From Thauera sp. (GTDB lineage Bacteria; Pseudomonadota; Gammaproteobacteria; Burkholderiales; Rhodocyclaceae), in contig JACKMB010000006.1 in NCBI GenBank assembly GCA_024235615.1, forward strand, positions 186,001-250,000: a stretch of DNA of 64,000 bases. The letters run 5' to 3'. Every line of letters begins with the position of its first letter. Position 1 is the first letter of the stretch. Both the position numbers and the translations under genes were made by a program. The notes beneath the pieces are model-generated. The model had not been told where the DNA came from. It ran no database searches and saw nothing but the letters and a program-made list of their open reading frames with translations. Shown piece after piece: positions 57,860 through 64,000 of the stretch.

Positions 57860-58468
57860 ATGGAACACTATCTGAGCCTCTTCGTGCGGGCCGTGTTCAT
57901 CGAGAACATGGCGCTCGCCTTCTTCCTCGGCATGTGCACCTTCATCGCGATCTCGAAGAAGGTCGAGACCGCGATCGGCCTCGGCATCGCGGTGATCGTG
58001 GTGCAGACTATCACGGTGCCGGCCAACAACCTGATCTACACCTACCTGCTGCGCGAAGGCGCGCTGGCGTGGGCGGGGCTGCCTGACGTCGACCTGTCCT
58101 TCCTCGGGCTGCTGTCCTACATCGGCGTGATCGCGGCGATCGTGCAGATCCTCGAGATGCTGCTCGACAAGTACGTGCCCAGCCTCTACAACGCGCTCGG
58201 CGTCTTCCTGCCGCTGATCACGGTGAACTGCGCGATCATGGCCGGCTCGCTGTTCATGGTGGAGCGCGACTACAACCTCGCCGAGAGCACGGTGTACGGC
58301 ATCGGCTCGGGCGCCTCGTGGGCGCTGGCGATCGCGCTGCTCGCCGGCATCCGCGAGAAGCTCAAGTACAGCGACGTGCCCGAGGGCCTGCAGGGCCTCG
58401 GCATCACCTTCATCACCATCGGCCTGATGTCGCTCGGCTTCATGTCGTTCTCTGGCGTGCAGCTCTAA
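57860..58468 (+). CDS. nqrE: Na+-translocating NADH:quinone reductase subunit E
   Basis: A 202-residue membrane subunit homologous to NqrD in inverted topology. It shows [20 protein letters not shown] near the N-terminus, [17 protein letters not shown] and [19 protein letters not shown] with the matching NC motif. It sits 15 nt before nqrF. Confidence 0.96.
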   Translation: MEHYLSLFVRAVFIENMALAFFLGMCTFIAISKKVETAIGLGIAVIVVQTITVPANNLIYTYLLREGALAWAGLPDVDLSFLGLLSYIGVIAAIVQILEMLLDKYVPSLYNALGVFLPLITVNCAIMAGSLFMVERDYNLAESTVYGIGSGASWALAIALLAGIREKLKYSDVPEGLQGLGITFITIGLMSLGFMSFSGVQL

Positions 58469-58483
58469 GGAGACCGTGAAACG

Positions 58484-59707
58484 ATGAATACCGAAATCAT
58501 CCTCGGCATCGGGATGTTCACCGCCATCGTGCTCGCGCTGGCCGTGTTCATCATCGCTGCCCGCTCCAAGCTGGTGTCGTCGGGCGACGTCACCATCGAC
58601 ATCAACGGCGAGAAGAAGATCACCGTGCCCGCCGGCGGCAAGCTGCTGCAGACCCTGGCCGAGACCGGCCTGTTCCTGCCCTCGGCCTGCGGTGGCGGTG
58701 GCACCTGCGCGCAGTGCAAGTGCATCGTCAAGGAGGGCGGCGGTTCGATGCTGCCGACCGAGGAGTCCCACTTCACCAAGCGCGACGCCAAGGAAGGCTG
58801 GCGCCTGTCCTGCCAGACGCCGGTCAAGCAGGACATGAAGGTCGAGGTCCCGGAGGAGGTCTTCGGCGTCAAGCGCTGGGAATGCACCGTCGAGTCCAAC
58901 CCCAACGTCGCCACCTTCATCAAGGAGCTCACCCTGCGCCTGCCCGAGGGCGAGGACGTGCATTTCCGCGCCGGTGGCTACGTGCAGCTCGAGTGCCCGC
59001 CGCACGTGGTCAATTACAAGGACTTCGACATCCAGGACGAGTACCGCGGCGACTGGGACAAGTTCAACCTGTGGCGCTACGTCTCCAAGGTCGACGAGAC
59101 CACCATCCGCGCCTACTCGATGGCGAACTACCCCGACGAGAAGGGCGTGGTGAAGTTCAACATCCGCGTCGCCTCGCCCCCGCCGGGTCGCGACGACATC
59201 CCGCCGGGCAAGATGTCGTCCTGGGTGTTCAACCTCAAGAAGGGCGACAAGGTCACGGTGTACGGCCCCTTCGGCGAATTCTTCGCGCGCGAGACCGATC
59301 ACGAGATGGTCTTCGTCGGCGGCGGTGCGGGCATGGCACCGATGCGCTCGCACATCTTCGACCAGCTCAAGCGTCTGCACAGCACGCGCAAGATCAGCTT
59401 CTGGTACGGCGCACGCTCGATGCGCGAGGCCTTCTACGTCGAGGAATTCGACAAGCTCGCCGCCGAGAACCCCAACTTCAAGTGGCACCTCGCGCTCTCC
59501 GACCCGCTGCCCGAGGACAACTGGACCGGCTATACCGGTTTCATCCACAACGTGCTGTACGAGAACTACCTCAAGGACCACCCGGCCCCCGAGGACTGCG
59601 AGTTCTACATGTGCGGCCCCCCGATGATGAACGCCGCGGTGATCAAGACGCTGCTCGACCTCGGCGTCGAGCGCGAGAACATCATGCTCGACGACTTCGG
59701 CGGCTGA
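58484..59707 (+). CDS. nqrF: Na+-translocating NADH:quinone reductase subunit F
   Basis: NADH-oxidising subunit, 407 residues. One N-terminal helix (about 5-26) is followed by a [2Fe-2S] domain with Cys69, Cys75, Cys78 and Cys110 ([12 protein letters not shown] ... LSCQ). A FAD domain follows (RAYSMANYP, about residues 208-216), then an NADH domain ([17 protein letters not shown] and [10 protein letters not shown]). It ends the operon. A CCGCAT repeat and a strong terminator follow instead of the nqrM and apbE genes that often come next. Confidence 0.97.
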   Translation: MNTEIILGIGMFTAIVLALAVFIIAARSKLVSSGDVTIDINGEKKITVPAGGKLLQTLAETGLFLPSACGGGGTCAQCKCIVKEGGGSMLPTEESHFTKRDAKEGWRLSCQTPVKQDMKVEVPEEVFGVKRWECTVESNPNVATFIKELTLRLPEGEDVHFRAGGYVQLECPPHVVNYKDFDIQDEYRGDWDKFNLWRYVSKVDETTIRAYSMANYPDEKGVVKFNIRVASPPPGRDDIPPGKMSSWVFNLKKGDKVTVYGPFGEFFARETDHEMVFVGGGAGMAPMRSHIFDQLKRLHSTRKISFWYGARSMREAFYVEEFDKLAAENPNFKWHLALSDPLPEDNWTGYTGFIHNVLYENYLKDHPAPEDCEFYMCGPPMMNAAVIKTLLDLGVERENIMLDDFGG

Positions 59708-59713
59708 ACACTG

Positions 59714-59749
59714 CCGCATCCGCATCCGCATCCGCATCCGCGACCGCAT
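59714..59749. repeat. CCGCAT hexanucleotide tandem repeat after nqrF
   Basis: Six units of 6 nt (one variant, CCGCGA) occupy 59714-59749, between the nqrF stop and its terminator. It lies outside any coding region, so length changes would not alter a protein. Confidence 0.85.
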
Positions 59750-59751
59750 GC

Positions 59752-59790
59752 GCCCGCGCAGCCGCCTCACGAGGCGGGCGCGGGCTTTTT
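59752..59790 (+). terminator. Rho-independent terminator of the nqr operon
   Basis: GCCCGCGC (59752-59759) pairs with GCGCGGGC (59778-59785), with inner CGCCTC/GAGGCG pairs, followed by TTTTT (59786-59790). Confidence 0.9.
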
Positions 59791-59867
59791 CATGGCTGCG
59801 CTGCGCATTGGTGAAGCGCTGCGGGTCGGCAGCGCTGCCGGCCCCTCCCGACGTGCTCCGGTGGCGC

Positions 59868-60647
59868 TCAGCGCGACCAGCGATAGGCGAGCTGGCCGAA
59901 CAGCTCGTGGAGCGCGAACCAGGCCGCGTAGGCGGTGTTCTGGCTCGGCGCCAGGGGCAGGGCCTGGGCCTCGGCCGGCGTGTCGCCGCCGCCCAGCCAG
60001 GCGGTCGGCGCCGGGACCACGTCGAGGCCGGCCGCTTCGAACTCGGTGCGCGCGCGGTCGATGTGCATCGCGTGGGTCACCAGCAGGATCCTTTTCACGC
60101 CGGCCGCCTGCAGGTGCACCGCCGAGAAGCGCGCGTTCTCGCGCGTGTCGCGCGAGGCCGTCTCCACCCAGCGCGGCGGCAGGCCGTACTCGTCGCGCAG
60201 CAGCGCCGCCATGAGGTTCGCCTCGGGGGTGTCGCCGGCGGGTGCGCCGCCGCTCACCAGCAGCGGCAGACGGGTCTCGCGGGCGAGCGCGGCGGCGTAG
60301 CGCAGGCGCTCGAGCGCGAGCCGGTTGACCGTCTCGCCACCGAACTCGGGCGCGTGCGTGCGCTTGCCGGCGCCGAGCACCACGATCGCCTGCGCCTCGC
60401 GCAGCCGCGCGCGATCGAGCGTGTGCGGGTACTCGACCTGCGCGACCAGCCAGCCCACGCTCGGCGGCATGATCAGCAGGAGGTTCAGCGCCACGCCTCC
60501 CCAGGCGAGCGCGCGCCCGAGGCGGGGCCGGCGGCGCAGCGCCAACAGGCCGAGCACGATCGGCAGCAGCGGCAGCACGGGTGGCAGCGCGAGCACTGCG
60601 ACGAGCTTCTTGAGCCAGAAGAGGAGGGTGTCGGGGGCGAGTTCCAT
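59868..60647 (-). CDS. YdcF family protein (DUF218)
   Basis: A 259-residue membrane protein with two N-terminal helices (about 10-60) and a DUF218 domain: AIVVLGAGKRTHAPEFGGETV, PLLVSGGAPAGDTPEANLM, ASRDTRENARFSAVHL and ILLVTHAMHIDRARTEFEAAG. Relatives such as ElyC/SanA act in envelope homeostasis; the chemistry is not established. It is convergent with the nqr operon and divergent from the DUF2802 gene. Confidence 0.9.
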   Translation of the reverse strand: MELAPDTLLFWLKKLVAVLALPPVLPLLPIVLGLLALRRRPRLGRALAWGGVALNLLLIMPPSVGWLVAQVEYPHTLDRARLREAQAIVVLGAGKRTHAPEFGGETVNRLALERLRYAAALARETRLPLLVSGGAPAGDTPEANLMAALLRDEYGLPPRWVETASRDTRENARFSAVHLQAAGVKRILLVTHAMHIDRARTEFEAAGLDVVPAPTAWLGGGDTPAEAQALPLAPSQNTAYAAWFALHELFGQLAYRWSR

Positions 60648-60809
60648 TTGCGGGCAGGGCGGGGTTTGGCGGCGGCTGCCGCGGCCAAGTATTATCGACG
60701 CATCCCGCCTTCGCTACCCTAATGCCTCCTAGCCTGAATCTCCTCCACTTGCCGCGAGATCGTTCCCGATGCCCGGGGCTGAATCGCACCTCGCCGGGGC
60801 TCGTCCTCC

Positions 60810-61403
60810 ATGCGTGAGGCCATGTTGTGGCTGGCTGCGCTCCTGGCGGCGTATGCGACCTTCGAGTTCCTGCGTGCGCTGCGGCTGCCGCGCGAAGGTG
60901 CGGCCGGGGCTTTCGTCGCACCGCAGTCCGCTGCCGCACCGCCCGCAACGGTCGTCGCGGCCAGAGATGACCGGGACGACGAGGACGACGACTTCCTCGC
61001 CTACGCGCCGCTGCCTTCTTCGGCTTCCCCCGCCGCGGGCGCGGCTGCGGCCGGCCCCGCGCCTTTCCCTTCCGACTCTGCCGCCGCGGCCGAAGCGGCC
61101 GCGGCGGCACGCTTCGAGCTCGAACTCGAGAACTCCCGCCTTCGCCAGGCCCTGCAGGCACAGCGCGACCTGGTGGCGCTGCAGCAGAGCGAGATCGATC
61201 GTCTCGTGGAGGACATCACTGCCCTGCGTGAGGAGCTCGACGCCCACGCCGCGTCCGTCGCCAGCTCGCCCGAATATTCCGAGGCGATGGTGCTTGCCGC
61301 GCAGGGGCTCAACGCCGAGATGATCGCCGAGCGCTGCGGCATCACCCTCGCCGAGGCCGAGCTGGTCCTCGCGCTCGGGCGCGATGGAGAAGGGCGTCGA
61401 TGA
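60810..61403 (+). CDS. DUF2802 domain protein with N-terminal membrane anchor
   Basis: A 197-residue protein. One N-terminal helix (about residues 4-20) is followed by a low-complexity Ala/Pro/Asp stretch, then a coiled coil of about 55 residues (FELELENSRLRQALQAQRDL, IDRLVEDITALREELDAH). A C-terminal DUF2802-type helix-turn-helix-like segment closes it (MVLAAQGLNAEMIAERCGIT, LAEAELVLALG). Function unknown. It overlaps the SPOR-domain gene by ATGA and is near fliW, so a cell-pole, division or flagellar role is possible but unproven. Confidence 0.8.
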   Translation: MREAMLWLAALLAAYATFEFLRALRLPREGAAGAFVAPQSAAAPPATVVAARDDRDDEDDDFLAYAPLPSSASPAAGAAAAGPAPFPSDSAAAAEAAAAARFELELENSRLRQALQAQRDLVALQQSEIDRLVEDITALREELDAHAASVASSPEYSEAMVLAAQGLNAEMIAERCGITLAEAELVLALGRDGEGRR

Positions 61404-62053
61404 AGCTGCCGCGTTTCCCTGCGACCCGATCCTCGCTTCCGCCCGGCTCGCCGCGCCGCGCCGCACTGGTCCGCGCGGCTGCGGCGCTCTCCGCCGCGCT
61501 CGTGCTGCTGGTGCTCGGCCTGCTCGATCGCGATCGAGCCGCGCCGCCGCGCCCGGGGGGCGAATCCGTCGGCGCGGCGCCACCCGGGGCGCCCGTCGCC
61601 ACTTCCCCGAGCTTGCCGCCGGGCGCGACTTCGCCGCGGGCGGCCGGCAAGCTCGGCAGCGCCGCGGCGGCGCCCGGGGTCGAGACCGCATCCGGGGCCG
61701 TCGGCCTGGCGGAGGTCGCGGCGCCCACCTCATCCTGTCCGGCCCCCCCACCGGCCCCGGCCTGCCCGCCGCCTCCCGCGCCGACCGCACAGGGCGACGG
61801 CATCCTGCTGCCGCGCGCTGCAGCGGCGCCCGCCGGCCCCGGCTACCTCGTCCAGCTCGGCGTCTTCGCCGCCCCCGACAATGCGCTGCGTGTCTATCGG
61901 CAGGCTGCCGCCGCCGGACAGCCGGCCCACATCCAGAGCCGCGTCGTCCTCGGCCCCTTTGCCGACCGCGAATCCGCCGAACGCGCCCGCAAGCGCCTGC
62001 AGGCGGCGGGCGCCGGGCCCGGCGTGCTGATTCCCCCGCAACGCCCGCGTTGA
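61400..62053 (+). CDS. SPOR-domain membrane protein
   Basis: A 217-residue protein with an N-terminal helix (about 25-43), a Pro/Ala-rich periplasmic linker (about 50-145) and a C-terminal SPOR domain (about 148-215: YLVQLGVFAAPDNALRVYRQ, VVLGPFADRESAERARKRL). SPOR domains bind denuded glycan strands at the division septum. Its start overlaps the stop of the DUF2802 gene, so the two are likely made together. Confidence 0.88.
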   Translation: MKLPRFPATRSSLPPGSPRRAALVRAAAALSAALVLLVLGLLDRDRAAPPRPGGESVGAAPPGAPVATSPSLPPGATSPRAAGKLGSAAAAPGVETASGAVGLAEVAAPTSSCPAPPPAPACPPPPAPTAQGDGILLPRAAAAPAGPGYLVQLGVFAAPDNALRVYRQAAAAGQPAHIQSRVVLGPFADRESAERARKRLQAAGAGPGVLIPPQRPR

Positions 62054-62127
62054 GCGGACGTGAAGCCCGTCACGGCGCGCAGGTCGTGTATCGGATGATG
62101 ATGTTTTTTTGAAGCGAGGTTCCCCTC

Positions 62128-62565
62128 ATGCAGATCAAGAGTCCGCTGTTCGGCAGCGCCGAGATTTCCGAAGACAAGATCATCGAGTTTCCCAGGGGCC
62201 TGCCAGGCTTCGAGCACTGCCGCCGCTTCACTCTGCTGCACGAGGAAGGGCGCGAGGCGCATGTGTTCGTGCTGCAGAGCGTGGACGAGCCCGACGTCGC
62301 GTTCTCGGTGACCGCGCCCGAGCGCCTCGGCGTCCATCTGGAGTTTCCGCTGGATGACCAGGAGGTCGCGCTGCTGCGCCTGCACGCGCCCGAGGATGCC
62401 GCGGTGGCGGTGATCGTGCGCAAGGACGACGGCGAAGGCCCGGCCGGAACCGGTCTGCGCGCCAACTTCATGGCGCCGCTGGTGATCAACACCGGCGCAC
62501 GCGTCGGCCTGCAGAAAGTCATCGACCGCCTCGGCTGCGAGATCACGCTGCGCGCGGGCGGCTGA
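62128..62565 (+). CDS. fliW: Flagellar assembly factor FliW
   Basis: A 145-residue protein; FliW binds flagellin and relieves or imposes CsrA control of flagellin translation. Family motifs: FPRGLPGFEHCRRFTLL (about residues 22-38), the Gln-Ser pair in VFVLQSVDEPDVAF, and MAPLVINTGARVGLQKVID. No csrA or flagellin gene is in the window. The gene has AGCGAGGT upstream of the ATG and a T7 run at 62104-62110. Confidence 0.95.
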   Translation: MQIKSPLFGSAEISEDKIIEFPRGLPGFEHCRRFTLLHEEGREAHVFVLQSVDEPDVAFSVTAPERLGVHLEFPLDDQEVALLRLHAPEDAAVAVIVRKDDGEGPAGTGLRANFMAPLVINTGARVGLQKVIDRLGCEITLRAGG

Positions 62566-62646
62566 TCCGCATCGGGGGTGTGCGGGCGGCATGTCCGCCT
62601 GCGGCCGCGGGTACAATGCTCGCTTTCCCCAAGCAGAGTCAGGATC

Positions 62647-63027
62647 ATGGCCCGTCAGATCATCTCCACCCCCAATGCCCCCGCCGCCATCGGCCCCTAC
62701 TCGCAGGCCGTCAAGGTCGGCAATCAGGTCTTCCTCTCCGGCCAGATCGGCCTGGACCCCGCCACCATGGAAATGGTCGAGGGCGTCGAGGCGCAGGCCC
62801 GGCGCGTGTTCGACAACCTCGCCGCGGTGGCCGAGGCCGCCGGCGGCTCCTTCGCCGACGTGGTCAAGATCACCATCTACCTCACCGACCTGGCCAACTT
62901 CGGCGTGGTCAACGAGATCATGAAGTCCTGCTTCGCCGAGCCCTATCCGGCGCGTGCCACCGTCGGTGTGCGCGAGCTGCCGCGCGGTGCGCTGGTCGAG
63001 GCGGATCTGGTGTTGGTGATCGAGTGA
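62647..63027 (+). CDS. ridA: RidA family enamine/imine deaminase
   Basis: Hydrolyses reactive enamine/imine intermediates such as 2-aminoacrylate. The 126-residue protein has the full family set: [51 protein letters not shown], and [19 protein letters not shown] with the catalytic Arg and Glu. The ATG at 62647 was selected over upstream in-frame codons because it gives the normal N-terminus. Confidence 0.96.
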   Translation: MARQIISTPNAPAAIGPYSQAVKVGNQVFLSGQIGLDPATMEMVEGVEAQARRVFDNLAAVAEAAGGSFADVVKITIYLTDLANFGVVNEIMKSCFAEPYPARATVGVRELPRGALVEADLVLVIE

Positions 63028-63072
63028 GGCGTGAGGTTTAAGGCTTAAGGTGTGAGGCGCGAGGGGCGTGGC
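63024..63072. repeat. Heptanucleotide repeat array after ridA
   Basis: Seven 7-nt units in register: GTGAGGC, GTGAGGT, TTAAGGC, TTAAGGT, GTGAGGC, GCGAGGG, GCGTGGC (63024-63072). The first unit contains the ridA stop codon. Same unit type as at 30774-30815. Confidence 0.8.
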
Positions 63073-63188
63073 GCTCGACGCGCTGCGTCCCTGGTGCGCT
63101 GACTCGATGTGCCGGTCGCGTGCCGGTCGGCGAGCGGCGGACATGCGCGCTCGCTCGCCTCTTTCCTCCTCGCGAGAAGGATCCACGA

Positions 63189-64000
63189 TTGAACGCGATG
63201 CAGCCGCCGCGCGGCTGGCCGGGGGTCGGGGCGCAGCTGGCGGGGCGACTTGCGAAGCTCGACCTGCGCGCGCCGCGCGATCTCCTGCTGCACCTGCCGC
63301 TGCGCTATGAGGACGAGACCCGGCTGACGCCGATCGCCCAGGTGCGCCCCGGGTTTCCCGCCCAGGTCGAGGGCGAGGTGACGAGCGCCGAGGTCGTGCT
63401 GCGTCCGCGCCGCCAGCTCGTGGCGCGGATCTCCGACGGCAGCGGCACGCTGGTGGGGCGTTGGCTCAATTTTTACCCTTCGCAGCAGAAGCAGCTCGCG
63501 CCGGGCGCACGCGTACGCCTGTTCGGCGAGGCGCGTGGCGGCTTCTTCGGGCTCGAGATGGTGCATCCGCGCCTGCGCGCGGTGGCGCCCGGCGATGCGC
63601 TGCCCGATGCGCTGACCCCGGTTTATCCGACCACCGCCGGCGTCGGCCAGCTCACGCTGCGCAAGCTGGTCGCGCAGGCCCTGCACAGCGAGTCGCTCGA
63701 CGAGTTGCTGCCCGCCGACTGGCTGCGCCGCCTCGGCCTGCCCGGCTTCGCCGAGGCCTTGCGCGCGCTGCACCACCCCGCGCCGGATGCCGACCCCTTC
63801 GCGCTCGAGCAGCGCGAGCACCCCGCCTGGCAGCGCATGAAGTTCGAGGAGCTGCTGGTGCAGCAGCTCTCGCTGCGCCGCGCCTGGCTGGCCCGCCGTG
63901 CCCAGGCCGCGGTGGCGCTGCCGGCGCGCGGGTTGCTCACCGCGGCCCTGCTCGATTCGCTGCCCTTCCGCCCCACCGGCGCGCAGGCGCGGGTGGGCGC
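63189..64000 (+). CDS. recG: ATP-dependent DNA helicase RecG, N-terminal part (3' end outside window)
   Basis: Fork-reversal and recombination helicase; only about 270 residues are inside the window and the frame is open at the right edge. The wedge domain is clear: LLLHLPLRYEDETRLTPIAQ (about residues 32-51), VEGEVTSAEVVLRPRRQL, ISDGSGTLVGRWLNFYPSQQ, MVHPRLRAVAP, LTPVYPTTAGV, AWQRMKFEELLVQQLSLRRA and LPFRPTGAQ at the edge, just before the ATPase domain. TTG at 63189 is taken as start because AGAAGG is 8 nt upstream; ATG at 63198 is the alternative. Confidence 0.93.
   Translation, partial: MNAMQPPRGWPGVGAQLAGRLAKLDLRAPRDLLLHLPLRYEDETRLTPIAQVRPGFPAQVEGEVTSAEVVLRPRRQLVARISDGSGTLVGRWLNFYPSQQKQLAPGARVRLFGEARGGFFGLEMVHPRLRAVAPGDALPDALTPVYPTTAGVGQLTLRKLVAQALHSESLDELLPADWLRRLGLPGFAEALRALHHPAPDADPFALEQREHPAWQRMKFEELLVQQLSLRRAWLARRAQAAVALPARGLLTAALLDSLPFRPTGAQARVG

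Noticed and set aside
59714-59749. CCGCAT repeat as a phase-variable switch
   Set aside because: It lies after the nqrF stop codon and before the terminator, so slippage would not shift any reading frame.
57680-59770. A 696-codon open frame on the minus strand
   Set aside because: Antisense to nqrD, nqrE and nqrF; no domain recognised.

Overview
The window is very GC-rich, densely packed chromosomal DNA from a betaproteobacterium. The gene set fits a Rhodocyclales/Zoogloeaceae-type organism (Thauera or Azoarcus relatives): a ybgC-tolQRAB-pal-cpoB-queEC block, a cysI-DUF934-cysHDN sulfate assimilation operon with divergent cysB, a second IF-1 gene, a Na+-NQR operon and a large fatty-acid oxidation region. 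I assign this from gene content and order; no marker such as 16S rRNA is present. I see no prophage, insertion sequence, CRISPR array or replication origin.

Layout. 0-6 kb: 3' part of HMG-CoA lyase, two tandem DUF1289 zinc-knuckle-like proteins coupled to a metallo-beta-lactamase-fold hydrolase, an AGCS amino acid:cation symporter, and rapZ coupled to a NusG-domain-II membrane protein and a Gx-transporter-like protein. 6-8.3 kb (minus strand): a Tat-type dienelactone hydrolase, infA, a YaiI/DUF188 protein and tRNA-Lys(TTT). 8.3-13.2 kb (plus strand): a four-gene, translationally coupled operon of a corrinoid-binding protein, an MtaA/UroD-like methyltransferase homologue lacking two of three zinc ligands, a RACo-like [2Fe-2S]/ASKHA corrinoid reactivase, and a GAF-PAS-HD-GYP cyclic-di-GMP phosphodiesterase. 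This is the best candidate for an undescribed system: corrinoid/methyl chemistry wired to second-messenger signalling.

13.2-21 kb (minus strand): a YeeE/YedE-type sulfur-compound transporter, queC, queE and the whole Tol-Pal envelope machine with its thioesterase. 21-29.3 kb: an internally duplicated STAS protein, hslVU, an AEC transporter, and on the minus strand slipin/NfeD, Hsp15 and a chromosomal TraT-like lipoprotein. 29.4-36.8 kb: sulfate assimilation (cysN, cysD, an unannotated 50-residue ORF, cysH, DUF934, cysI), a TauE/SafE exporter and divergent cysB. 36.8-41.6 kb (minus strand): asparaginase, a CPA2/Kef antiporter and an Atm1-type ABC exporter.

41.6-53.5 kb is a fatty-acid degradation region: a TetR/PsrA-like regulator whose promoter overlaps a palindromic operator, fadE, a thiolase and fadJ in an overlapping operon, the FadL porin, then a second hydroxyacyl-CoA dehydrogenase/hydratase plus thiolase pair. 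53.8-59.7 kb is nqrABCDEF, the sodium-pumping NADH:quinone oxidoreductase that could take up the NADH made by beta-oxidation. The last 4 kb hold a YdcF protein, a DUF2802 protein, a SPOR-domain protein, fliW, ridA and the 5' part of recG.

All functional calls come from reading the sequence for family motifs; no database search was run.
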